The position numbers were made by a program, and so were the translations under genes. Shown piece by piece: positions 21,126 to 32,080 of a DNA stretch of 64,000 bases (position 1 is its first letter; every line of letters starts with the position of its first letter). Below the pieces are notes generated by a model, which saw only the letters and a program-made list of their open reading frames with translations, was not told where the DNA came from and made no database searches. Source of the DNA: Dactylis glomerata (taxonomy: Eukaryota; Streptophyta; Magnoliopsida; Poales; Poaceae). Location: NCBI GenBank assembly GCA_007115705.1, contig QXEO01000411.1, positions 1,426,001 to 1,490,000 on the forward strand. The letters run 5' to 3'.

Positions 21126-24053
21126 CGAAACCCATGATCTATTTTATCTATGTCTAAGTTTGAGTGGTGATTTGTTCTTGGCAATTCTGAAATACTTTAT
21201 TGATTGGTTGCATACAAGTTTGTTATCTTCTATGATGGTCTTATGCACTGATATATGAGTGCACACATATGTTGGGGGATGCGTAAGGTTTTCAGCGTTG
21301 CATGTTTTTAGGAGGAGGAATGGATGGAGTTGACAAGACACCGTGTTCGAAGTCTTATATGCATGCTATATTAATTCATGGTTAATTAGCGAGGAATATA
21401 TTGGGGACCTTAGAACCTAAAGCAGTGGTTGGACATATTTGTCATAATGAATCCCTTGTTAGCACATTCACTTTGCCTAGGGACCAATCACTAGGGTGTG
21501 TAGTAGTAGTTACTTGATTACACCTATTTATGGCTCCACCTAGAAGAAAGAATAGACTGTCTTTAAAAGAGTTTGACGTTATCCATCTAGCTAGTATAAT
21601 TTAATATGTGCTTCGCTAATGATGCCAACCAAAAAAAGAAATAGCAATTTGCCAGAACCCTTGCTCCCTTGAGTTACTTGCTTTTACTTTACTTGTTTTA
21701 CTTTACTTGCATTAGATAGTTTTACTTTTTGTATTTACTTTCAACACTAGGTAGTTCTACTTTACAATTTTCTAGTTACATGCAAAAAGTACTTTACACC
21801 TTGTAGTTCATTGCATTGCATAAAAGGCCATATAAGTGGGTTATAGGGCTTTAGAGCATAGATAGTTTACCTTCAACTCTTCGTGGGTTTGACACTGAAA
21901 TACTTATCGAATTGTGCTACAGTTATTCCATGTTGTTGGTGATTATCAGTCACCAAAGCTTCCATCGCTTGATTATTTTATTGGCTTCCTCTCAGGTGCG
22001 AGAATAATTGCAATTAAGGCTTTGCTCCTTCATTCTGATCAGTCAACATATTTCTGACTAGAAATGGGGATTCTATTGATTGTGTCCATTTACTCCTTCC
22101 ACTCAGAGACCTTTTTGAAACTAGCACAAAAGGTGTGCATGAGCGCAGTAAAATACTGAAATCCTACTGCTAGAGATGCAAAAAATGATAAGTGAACATG
22201 CTTTAAAAATGCACTCATCAACTTCCCCAAGCTTAAACTCTTGATCATCCTTGAGCAAGATAGTAGTTTAATGGACGTGATCATCATGTTCATGCAGCGC
22301 GGGTCGATAAAATACATGAGGCATTTGAAGCAAATGATTATATAAAGGATATAGAACTAGCACATGGCACTACTAAGGAAAACCCCATCCGTGGGCTCTA
22401 TCACACTCACATAGCTTAAATAAATTAGAAAGCTTCCACACCTTGGTACTAATGGTCATAACAAAAGCAATTTCAATATTATATAAAACATTTAGTTTTG
22501 ATCAAACGAGTTCAAAAAATGATCTCAAACATGTTTTAGGACTTCACACATCCATTTAGGATTCAAGAACTTTGCATGATCTCTTTCGTTTCCCCTCATG
22601 ATTGATCCATGTTCATTTAGACATTTGCTTGTTTGCTTTACACTTTAGGTGTTGCATATAGGAACAAGACATGCTTTGGTTTTTCATGGGAAGACTCAAA
22701 ATGGATCAGTTTTAGTGTTTCAAATTCCAAACCGAGTATGAAGTAATGCCTTTAGGCGGTTTGAGCACCTACTTCATCTTGTCGCTCATTCTAAATTCTG
22801 ATAACTTCTTTTCTTTGTCCCTTTTCAACTTTTTTTTTCTTTTCTCATACTTTTTATTTGGACACTTTTTCATTTTGTAAATCAAACTGATGATCTACAA
22901 CATACTATTAGTTCTTCTCAAGTCCCATTAGTACTAACAGTGTGGAAGACTCCAAAAATATCAATGTGTATAAGTGAAATAGTGCTCAACCTAATTCATA
23001 TATCTAATACAATAATTATGAACTAAAACACTTCAGTTATCATTAAAAACTCACAATCCATAGGATATAACTCATACCATCCTCCAAGGGACCTAAAGTT
23101 GCAACTTATTATGCAAGACTTTGGAAAGTAAACTAAAATGCATGCTAGAAACCAAACATGCTAAAACTTAAAGGTAAAGATTACAAGGTCTTAAAGATCT
23201 TCCCAAGTTTGAATCAAGACAGGCAGAATAAAATAATCCCTTGAGATTATTTGATACCGTAGCATCGCTTCTAGATAGACGGTGGAGTCTTGGCGGTGGC
23301 GTTGGCACCGCCACGCAGAATAGAGCTCGGGACAAAAGTCTAGAACTTGTATCTTTAATTGATTGCCTCTAGTTTATCTACCTGAGTCTTCAGCATCTCT
23401 ATGGTGTCTCTCCTAGTATTGATAGTCTGGATGCTAACTTGAGGTTGTTCTCAAGTCCCTTCGTTATTTTCTCAGCTATACGGTCAAGGTAATTTTTCAT
23501 TAGATTAACATGTTTTGGAGAACCAAGAGCATATACCTCAACCTTCTTAATGCGCTCATAGAGGGTTTCAATTGAGGCTTGCATCTCCTCGTTCTCAATA
23601 ATCATCTTCTCCAACGTGAAGTCTTCCTGCTCTTGCTTGATATTGGCTGCTTCATTCTCTCCCTCCTTTCCCTCGAAACCTCCAAAGATTTCATTGTACA
23701 CTTTGCGTCCCTCAAGGATTATCTTTCTCACCTTGGCCTCGTCCTTGAGATTAAACGGCTTGAAGAACTTCTCCTCATCAAGCCCGTGCTTGGCTGCTCA
23801 GATCGTGCTCCAGACTTGTCCATGTGTCTTGAAATAAAAAGTTGCTTGAGGGGAGTAGATATGTTCCTTATTAGAGGAAAACAAAGCTTGGGCGAGTATA
23901 TGAGGGTTTTAGAGGATAGCAAGAACACGTAGGTTTAGTCCATAAGTCAGCCAAGTAAAGATCTCAACAAAACAGGAAACAAATCAGTTACATTAGGCAA
24001 ATCGGGCATCATAACGACCACAGGTATGGCCGGCGGCCGTACCCCACCCCCGT
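21126..24053. other. Old retroelement debris without intact genes
   Basis: AT-rich sequence with relics: CTTTACTTG-type repeats around 21680-21780 like those behind Athila-type primer sites; an LTR-end-like phrase ending GGTGATTATCA about 21950; and at 22218-22240 a minus-strand AAGCTTGGGGAAGTTGATGA, which looks like a polypurine tract plus LTR start. Orientation and boundaries cannot be settled by eye. Confidence 0.35.
23399..23928 (-). pseudogene. Unrecognised retroelement protein remnant
   Basis: Two overlapping minus-strand frames (about 23928-23728 with MDKSGARSEQPSTGL; 23731-23399 with KIILEGRKVYNEIFGGFEGK) appear to be one frame broken near 23735. The second half is charged and helical (LEKMIIENEEMQASIETLYE), probably coiled coil. 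I do not recognise the family. It may belong to the minus-strand element whose polypurine tract lies near 22220. Confidence 0.35.
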
Positions 24054-24542
24054 TGTCGTGGGCATAGCCACGACAGGTGCTACCGGGAGTAGAGAATGGG
24101 AAGCATGGGGCAAGGGAGTTGCAGCCATCTGCGGATTGAGATTGCAAGATACGAGGGTTTTACCCAGGTTCGGCCCCCGTAGGGTAAAGACCTACATCAT
24201 GCTTTGTCTAGATTGATTATGATGGTGCTACAATGGTGGCGAGTCCAAGCATTGGGCGTAAGACTACCCCTAAGGGGGTGTATGATGGAGCGGATCCCCT
24301 CTACGTCCCTCTAGCCTGGCTTATATAGCAGTCGTCAGGCTAGGGTTTACAGAGAATTAGGCCGAGTCTATTAGATACTCGGTCTTTGACTTAATCGACT
24401 GGGCCTAGCTATGCTTCTGGGCTTCATGTTCCACTCGCCAGGCCTCACATTGTGGGTCGTCCAGTCGCCATGCCTCCCAAGTCAGTCTCCATGTACGGAG
24501 TATCCTCTTCATGGGACATCCCCGGGTGGCATATCCCCGACA
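24054..24542 (-). repeat. Element E 3' LTR (minus orientation)
   Basis: Minus strand starts TGTCGGGGATATGCCACCCG at 24542 and ends ...GCCCACGACA at 24054, giving matching TGTCG/CGACA ends (489 bp). The bases right of it, read on minus, are CTTGGGGACTAC, a polypurine tract, so the body of E lies to the right and this is the 3' LTR. The left flank CCCGT is one side of the target site; the partner is off-window. Confidence 0.6.
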
Positions 24543-24906
24543 GTAGTCCCCAAGTGCATCAGGGATTCAATGGGATCTTCAGGCGTGGCAGTCGGAGTAG
24601 GCGAGTGCTAGCTTGCAGCTCTAGTCGAATCGGTGGCGAACTCTAAAACAGAGAAATGTTGCACTAAAAAGCGTGTTAGTAGTACAAAATTTCTGCACTA
24701 ACCAGTCGCTGGAGCAAAGCAGGTGATTTTGGTGACTAACTAGTCCCATCATTGGAGCTAGACCGTCGAGGTTAGTCAAACTAGCCGTTTGGAGGGCCCA
24801 AATGGTAACTTATGTGCATTTACTGCATGCTCGGTGGTAAATCCGCGTGTCGTTTCAGCGACCTCCGTATATAAGGGGAGTGAAGTGAAGTGTGCGGGAT
24901 AGTCCG
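24543..24906. other. Element E spacer and promoter region of its antisense gene
   Basis: Begins with the polypurine tract complement (24543-24556). Otherwise non-coding up to the insertion of element C. Confidence 0.5.
24867..24876 (+). promoter_or_regulatory. TATA box of the E antisense gene
   Basis: GTATATAAGG on the plus strand, opposite to E's orientation. It is nearly the same as the box in F2 (GATATATAAGG). The leader is cut 30 bp downstream by element C and the coding part resumes at 31558. Confidence 0.5.
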
Positions 24907-26560
24907 TGATTGCTATGGTGGTGATGATGTAAATCACCGTCCAGTTTGGAACCCCAAGAGGAAGGTATGATGAATATAGCAGCAAGCTTTTCCCTCAGTA
25001 AGAAACCAAGGTTTATCGAACCAGTAGGAAAAAGCCAAACGTCTGAAGGTGATGCTTGCTAGCCTAGTGACACGCCAACAAGGGCGCCGTTAACGATATC
25101 TTGTTAGCGCGTCTTCAACTAGTAGCAACGTGGAACCTGCACACAACACAACCAAATACTTTGTTCCCAACTTATGATGAGGTTGTCAATCTCACCGGTT
25201 TGCTTGAAACAAAGGGTATGAGCGTATCGAGTGGAAAGAAATAGTAGTATGCGAGTAAAGTAAACAATGCGAGTAAAGTAAACATGTGATAGCAATATAA
25301 TGGAAATAGGACCGGGGTCCACAGTTCACTAGTGGTGTCTCTCCATAAGATAAAATAACACATGCTGGGTAAACAAATTACAGTTGGGCAATTGATAGAA
25401 TAAAAATAACGTGCATATATCGAGAGGATCACTATGATATTTAATTTGGGCATTACAACAAGATACATAGACCGCCATCCAACTGCATCTATGACTAATA
25501 ATCCACTTGTGGTGAATCAATTCGAGAACTCCACAAGTATTAAGTTGCGAACAACAGATAACTGCATTAAGCAAAGTGTGTAATGTAAACAAAGCATATG
25601 CCCTTGAGCATATGAATGTTGTTTTCTCCCTAGTGGCAACAGCACATCTACAACCTTAGAGGTTTCTGTCACTCCCCCAGATTAAATAGAGGCATGAACC
25701 CAACTATCGAGCATAAATACCCCCTCTTGGAGTCACTAGCAACTACTCGGCCAAGATAGCTACTAACAACGGAGAGCATGCAAGATCATAAACAACATAG
25801 AGATAACATAAGATAATATTCAGCACATCAACTCAATCATAACACCAATATTCATCGGATCCCAACAAACACAACATGTAGAATTACATAATGGTGATCT
25901 CAATCATGTAAGACAGCTCACGAGATCTAAACATGAAGAAACATGGTGGGGGAAGACAACCATCTAGCTACTGCTATGGACCCATAGTCCAAGGTAGACT
26001 ACTCACTCATCGCGCCGGAGGCAAGCATGGCGATGAAGAAGACCTCCGGAGGCGATTCCCCTCTCCGGTAGGGTGCCGGGAAGAGCTTCTGGACCCTCCC
26101 GATCTCGGGTCAACAATGGCGGCGGATCGCGATGTGTTTCTGGAAAAGTGATTGGGTGTTTAGGTTTTTCCCGTCGGGGGGTCTTTATAGGCGAAGGGGC
26201 ATCATCAGAAGTGGACCGAGGCGGCCACACACATAGGGGGCATGGCCTAGCCCTGGGCCGCGCCGCCCTGTTGTGTGGGCCCCTCGTGGCCCCACTCCGT
26301 CTCTTCTTTGGTTCTCTGGAAGCTTCGGAGAATTTCTGGATGTTTGGCTTTTGTTTCGTCCAATTTTGAGAATATTTCCTATGTAACTTTTATGAAACAC
26401 AAAAATAGCAGAAAACAGGGAACTGGCACTGTGGCATCTCGTTAATAGGTTAGTTCCGGAAAATGCATAAAAATGTCACGAAGTGTAACGAAACACTAAG
26501 CAAATGATGTAAAAACAAGCATGGAGCATCAAAAATTATGGATACGTTTAAGACGTATCA
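24907..26560 (-). repeat. Element C 3' LTR
   Basis: 1654 bp. The minus-strand start is TGATACGTCTTAAACGTATC at 26560. The next bases outward are the polypurine tract complement CATCCCCAAGC. Confidence 0.85.
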
Positions 26561-29133
26561 GCATCCCCAAGCATAACTCCTGCTCATCCTCGAGTAGGTA
26601 AGTGATAACAAAAGAAATAATTTTTGAGGTGACATGCACCTACACAATCTTGATCATCTATATAAGCGTTGTGCGCTGGGATCAAAAGAATTTAAAACAT
26701 GGGCATTAAAGACATAATCTTGATAGAAGAAACTTAGCAACCATGTTATAACATGAAAAAGAACATAATGAAAGATCATGAAAATGAAACAATGAAAGTC
26801 AAACGTGTGTTCAAATCATATGGAAAAACATACAAATGATTTTCAGCTTGTCCTTCATGAGAGAGCAAAACATAAATGCATAGGACACCTTCAAGTTTAA
26901 GAGGGCGACTAGATACAAATAATTTAAGAACAAGTGAAACCAACATCATGAATCAATCAATGAAAACTTTGGGACAATGCACATTATACTCAGAATGACA
27001 ACTATGCTCTCTTAGACGGTGCATAAAGGTAGAAAGTGTTGACTCAACAAAAAAATTAAAAGAAAGGCCCTTCGCAGAGGGAAGCAGTGATTAAACATGT
27101 GCTAGAGCTATTCAGTTGTAAAACAGAGAGATAAAAATTGGGTTTTGAGAGATGGTTGCTTTTGTCAACGACTGGCAATGGGGTTCTTACTATCTTCCAT
27201 ACAAAAATGAAGCAAGTTTTTGAGAGAGATTGGCACTTTTGTGCTCTTTTATAAAGCTTGGCACTCCTCCCCACCTTTTTTCCTTTCTCAAACCATGGCT
27301 AACCGATTCCGTCGGGTGCCCACCAACATTCACATACCATGGAGGAGTGCCTTTTTTCTTTTCTTTTTTTTTCTTTTTGGGATAAACAATATGGAAGATA
27401 GCAAATCCGACCACTACGTCCCCATGAGCTGAAAACAGTGTCACAAAACAAGAAGTGTTTTGAAGGTTTTTTCAAAGGTAGCACATGAAAATTTACTTGG
27501 AATGGCTTACAAATACCATGCACAGGAGTTTATAGTGGACACAATGGCAAACTTGGTTTTTAGGAGTTGGATGCACGAGTAGAGCTCATACTCAGTACAA
27601 AATGAGGGCTAGCAAAAGACTGGGAGCGACCAACTAAGAGAGCAATAACGGCCATAATCATGCAAAGCGACAAAGCGACATTAAAAGAAGCATAAGATGG
27701 CATCAAAAGTCAAAAACTAAATGATTATAGAGGCTTATGGCGACTTTGTATGAGTCAAACATGTGTGAGCATGCACCAAGTCAACCCAAATAAAGCATCA
27801 AAGGAGAAAACCAAAATAATGCTTCCAAATAATTAAAACAATGCATGATTTTTTTCAAGGGCTCATTAAGCAATCTCAGTCATTTGAGACAAGTCATGCT
27901 ACAGAAAAACCACTAAGCATACTATCAAAAAGACATCAAGCACGACATGCAAAAGCCTAGGCCGCAGTCTACGCAAGCTCCTTCTTGTACCACTTTTTTG
28001 CATAAAGCTTTATCTCTTTTCCAACACCATTCAAACTTTTTTGAAACAACTCTTTTGATGAAAGCCAACATGGACCAGAGGTCAAAATACACCTTGATAA
28101 AAAGATATAACAAGATCTGAATAAAAATCAAGGTGAAAAACGAAAGCTAAACGCAGTTCTAGAAAAAGAGAACACTCGTTGAAATGATAAGAGTGAAAAA
28201 CTAAGTGTTCTTGGCAAATGAAAAGTAAGGCAACTTCTCCAAAAGAAATTTGTTGGGGTCCAACCATTTATTGCAGCAAACAAAACTAAACTAAACTGAA
28301 AACGAAAAACAACTGACGCTCCAAAAAAATGCATAATGCATGAAGCAATAAAAATATAGTGTGTTGAAAGGTGACCTGATTTTTGCCGATGAAGAAGGGG
28401 TGCCTCTGGGGCATCCCCAAGCTTTGATGCTTGTACTTCTTGGATATTTCTTGGGGTTCCTGGGCATCCCCAAGCTTGAGCTTTTGTCCATTCTTCAACT
28501 CATCTCATCATTCTCCAATCCCTACACTTGAAAACTTCCTTCATACAAAACTAAACACAAATCTATTAGCAACATTAGTGTAAGCATAACATTGAATCAA
28601 CCATTTTTTTGCTTCAGGTTTCAACTCAAAACCACCACATATAAAGAATATACTACTGTAGCAAATTCCCCAAAAGTTCCGTGATCAAAAGAACTAAAAA
28701 AGAAAGCGATAAAGCGGCAAACACAAATATTGGCAGAAATCTGTCAAAACAGAACAGCTGACAAAGGTCAAATTTTTAGAGGGTTTTCTGTTGCTCAAAT
28801 CAAAAAGTGTTCAACTAATGAAAGTTTGGATATAACCTGGGGCATATGCACAAGAAATAGCAGTCCAAAAGATATACAGAGAATTTTCATGAATTTGTAT
28901 GGTGTAGCACTGAAAACTGTTTCAGGACAGCAACATGTCCAAATCTTACCTCACTCAAATTAGAGGCTTCTCTTGGCACAAAAACGAAATAAAAAGGATA
29001 AGGAGAGGTTATTACAGTAGTAATAACTTCCAAGACTCAAATAAAATAAAATAAACTGAAAGTAAAAACATTGGGTTATCTCCCAAGAGTGCTTTTCTTT
29101 AACGCCTTTGAGCTAGGCACAGAAAGGTGGAAC
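26561..29133 (-). other. Element C 3' non-coding region
   Basis: Largely collinear with A, B and D. Between about 27060 and 27540 it carries a different, poly-T/C-rich block with no counterpart in the others. No gene seen. Confidence 0.55.
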
Positions 29134-29726
29134 TCAAGTATTTTTGAAAGAGGCATTAAGATCAACTGTAGGAGTCTTTTTGACAAAGAAATGAATTCTG
29201 TCCAAATGAGTTTTTGAGTATCCCTTGTAATCACGCCTTGGTACACTACTTTCATCAAAAAGATTTTCAGGATAAATCCAAGTAAAATTATTTTCCAAAG
29301 CATCATGAATTCCTACAAGTTTACAAGGTATTGGCACGCTAGAATCTTCAATGGGTGTACCAACAACCTCTACAGGCGAACCAAGCTTATTAAATTTCTT
29401 AAAACTTTCCTAGCCTTAATGGCAACATCTCTAAATTCTATACGCAAAGTTTCCAAGATAAAAGCTTTCTTTTCGGGATCCTCAATATCATGAAGCTTAA
29501 GAAACATGTGTTGCATAAAAGGATTAAGGCTAGTAAACCTAGCTTCCAACATGTGAACTAAATAAGCAGAAGCAACTTCATAACTAGGAGCAAGATCAGC
29601 CAAAGACTTTTCCTCAACATCTTTATGCATACTAATATGATTAAAGAACTCCTCAATGTTACTTTTCCCAATAATTGAACCACTACCTACTGAGAGGTCC
29701 TCCAAAACGTACTTAGGGAACAACAT
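29134..29726 (-). pseudogene. Element C small ORF, unknown function, frameshifted
   Basis: Starts MLFPKYVLEDLSVGSGSIIG at 29726. A helical middle part (YEVASAYLVHMLEARFTSLN; QHMFLKLHDIEDPEKKAFIL) runs to about 29370. The frame then changes and continues with VGIHDALENNFTWIYPENLF and RRDYKGYSKTHLDRIHFFVK to 29134. It sits where A and D have gag, directly after PBS and leader, but shows no zinc knuckle or protease motif. B carries a deleted version. I do not recognise the family; a structural or packaging protein is possible but unsupported. Confidence 0.5.
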
Positions 29727-29877
29727 AATGAACTAAAAGTAAAGAAATAACAACTATAAAGGAAACTAATTTTTTTGTGTTTTTTATAAAACGATGCAAG
29801 TAAAAATAAAGTAAAGCAAAATTTAAAACAAAGTAAAGGATGTGCGTGCGAAACTCCCCTTGCAGAAGTCTTCTTTT

Positions 29878-29895
29878 TCCCCGGCAACGGCGCCA
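29878..29895 (-). other. Element C primer binding site
   Basis: Minus strand TGGCGCCGTTGCCGGGGA, 10 bp inside the 5' LTR end. Confidence 0.75.
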
Positions 29896-29905
29896 GAAAA
29901 TGTCT

Positions 29906-31557
29906 TGATTGCTATGGTGGTGATGATGTACATCACTGTCCATTTGGGAACCCCAAGAGGAAGGTATGATGAATATAGCAGCAAGCTTTTCCCTCAGTAA
30001 GAAACCAAGGTTTATCGAACCAGTAGGAAAAAGCCAAACGTCTGAAGGTGATGCTTGCTACCCTAGTGACACTCCAACAAGGGCGCCATTAACGATATCT
30101 TGTTAGCGTGTCTTCAACTAGTAGCAACGTGGAACCTGCACACAACACAACCAAATACTTTGTTCCCAACTTACGATGAGGTTGTCAATCTCACCGGTTT
30201 GCTTGAAACAAAGGGTATGAGCGTATCGAGTGGAAAGCAATAGTAGTATGCGAGTAAAGTAAACAGTGCGAGTAAAGTAAACAGGTGATAGCAATATAAT
30301 GGAAATAGGACCAGGGTCCACAGTTCACTAGTGGTGTCTCTCCATAAGATAAAATAACACATGCTGGGTAAATAAATTACAGTTGGGCAATTGATAGAAT
30401 AAAGATAACGTGCATATGTCAAGAGGATCACTATGAGATTTACTCTGGGCATTACAACAAGACACATAGACCACCATCCAACTGCATCTATGACTAATAA
30501 TCCACTTGTGGCGAATCAATCCGAGAACTCCATAAGTATTAAGTTGCGAACAACAGATAACTGCATTAAGCAAAGTGTGTAATGTAAACAAAGCATATGC
30601 CCTTGAGCATATGAATATTGTTTTCTCCCTAGTGGCAACAGCACATCTACAACCTTAGAGGTTTCTGTCACTCCCCCAGATTAAATAGAGGCATGAACCC
30701 AACTATCGAGCATAAATACCCCCTCTTGGAGTCACTAGCAACTACTCGGCCAAGATAGCTACTAACAACGGAGAGCATGAAAGATCATAAACAACATAGA
30801 GATTAAATAAGATAATATTCAGCACATCAACTCAATCATAACACCAATATTCATCGGATCCCAACAAACACAACATGTAGAATTACATAACGGTGATCTC
30901 GATCATGTAAGGCAGCTCACAAGATCTAAACATGAAACACATGGTGGAGAAGACAACCATCTAGCTACTGCTATGGACCCATAGTCCAAGGTAGACTACT
31001 CACTCATCGCGCCGGAGGCAAGCATGGTGATGGAGAAGACCTCCGGTGGCGATTCCCCTCTCCGGCAGGGTACCGGGAAGAGCTTCTGGACCCTCCCGAT
31101 CTCGGGTCGACGACGGCGGCGGATCGCGATGTGTTTCTGGAAAAGTGATCGGGTGTTTAGGTTTTTCCTGTCGGGGGGTCTTTATTGGCGAAGGGGCATC
31201 GTCAGAAGTGGACCAAGGCGGCCACACACATAGGGGGCGCGGCCTAGCCCTGGGTTATGCCGCCCTGTTGTGTGGGCCCCGCATGGCCCCACTCCATCTC
31301 CACTTTGGTTCTCTGGAAGCTTCGGTGAATTTCTGGATGTTTTGCTTTTGTTTCGTCCAATTCCGAGAATATTTCCCGTGTAACTTTTCTGAAACACAAA
31401 AACAGCAAAAAATAGGGAACTGGCACTGTGGCATCTCGTTAATAGGTTAGTTCCGGAAAATGCATAAAAATGCCACGAAGTGTAACGAAACACTAAGCAA
31501 ATGGTGTAAAAACAGGCATGGAGCATCAAAAATTATGGATACGTTTAAGACGTATCA
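29906..31557 (-). repeat. Element C 5' LTR
   Basis: 1652 bp, bounded by TGATACGTCTTAAACGTATC (31557, minus) and ...AGCAATCA (29906). Nearly the same length as the 3' LTR. Confidence 0.85.
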
Positions 31558-31719
31558 CTCCACCACATTCCCCACTTCATCTTCTTCCTCTACCTCCATT
31601 TCCTCCAATGCCCAGTTCGAGCCAATCGTCCTCAGATCTTCAGTTCCAATGGTGGCCACCAAGTCATGGGAGAAGAGAAAGGTCACCGAGAGGATGCAGA
31701 GCCCGTTCGTGACACAAGG
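31558..31719 (+). pseudogene. Element E antisense gene, start of coding region
   Basis: The plus-strand frame reads TTFPTSSSSSTSISSNAQFE then PIVLRSSVPMVATKSWEKRK and TERMQSPFVTQ, stopping at the junction with F3. The Ser-rich start followed by FEP/FEV resembles the start of H's antisense gene (SSSSSFEVLEI). No ATG is visible between the TATA box at 24867 and this stretch, so the start codon is lost or was altered. The rest of the gene would lie beyond F3 and G, outside the window. Confidence 0.45.
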
Positions 31720-32080
31720 TGACAAGGGTATAGCTAATAAGGCCCATTCGACGGCTTTTCCATCGGCAAGAAAAACCGCGACTATGGCAATATCAGAATC
31801 ATCGGTAGGCTCTTCCATCGAGGTAAACTCGCCGGTCAGCTTTACGATGATGGAAAGCATGGAAGACAAAATCAAAGAACTCAACAAAATCATCGGAAAC
31901 CTTGACTTAGGAGAAGCAATGGATCACTCAGATTTCAGCCAAAATTTCAGAAAAAAACATAGCAGCGGACTTCACCACCCAAAACGGCGGTGTCTCCAAC
32001 AATGTACACCAAGTATGCGTTATCATCACTGAAGCATCAGAAGACAATGATGGCATAGATAACATAGTAGTCAACACGTG
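31720..32080 (+). mobile_element. Fragment F3: internally deleted F-family element
   Basis: The first about 27 bp (TGACAAGGGTATAGCTAATA...) match the LTR start of F1/F2. The sequence then jumps to a gag region matching F1 from about 52641 (GACGGCTTTT; ESSVGSSIEVNSPVS beside F1's ESSEGSSSEVNSPVS). About 345 bp of LTR and PBS are missing. It ends at the LTR of G (32081), which apparently inserted into it. Confidence 0.6.

Larger units (their letters stand above)
24907..31557 (-). mobile_element. Element C: Athila/Sabrina-like Gypsy element, both LTRs, non-autonomous
   Basis: About 6.65 kb on the minus strand: 5' LTR 29906-31557, PBS 29878-29895, one small ORF (29134-29726, frameshifted), about 2.6 kb of 3' non-coding sequence, and 3' LTR 24907-26560. 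No gag of the A/D type, RT or integrase. It interrupts the 5' leader of E's antisense gene. The flanking 5-mers are GTCCG (left) and CTCCA (right), only a 3/5 match. Confidence 0.8.
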
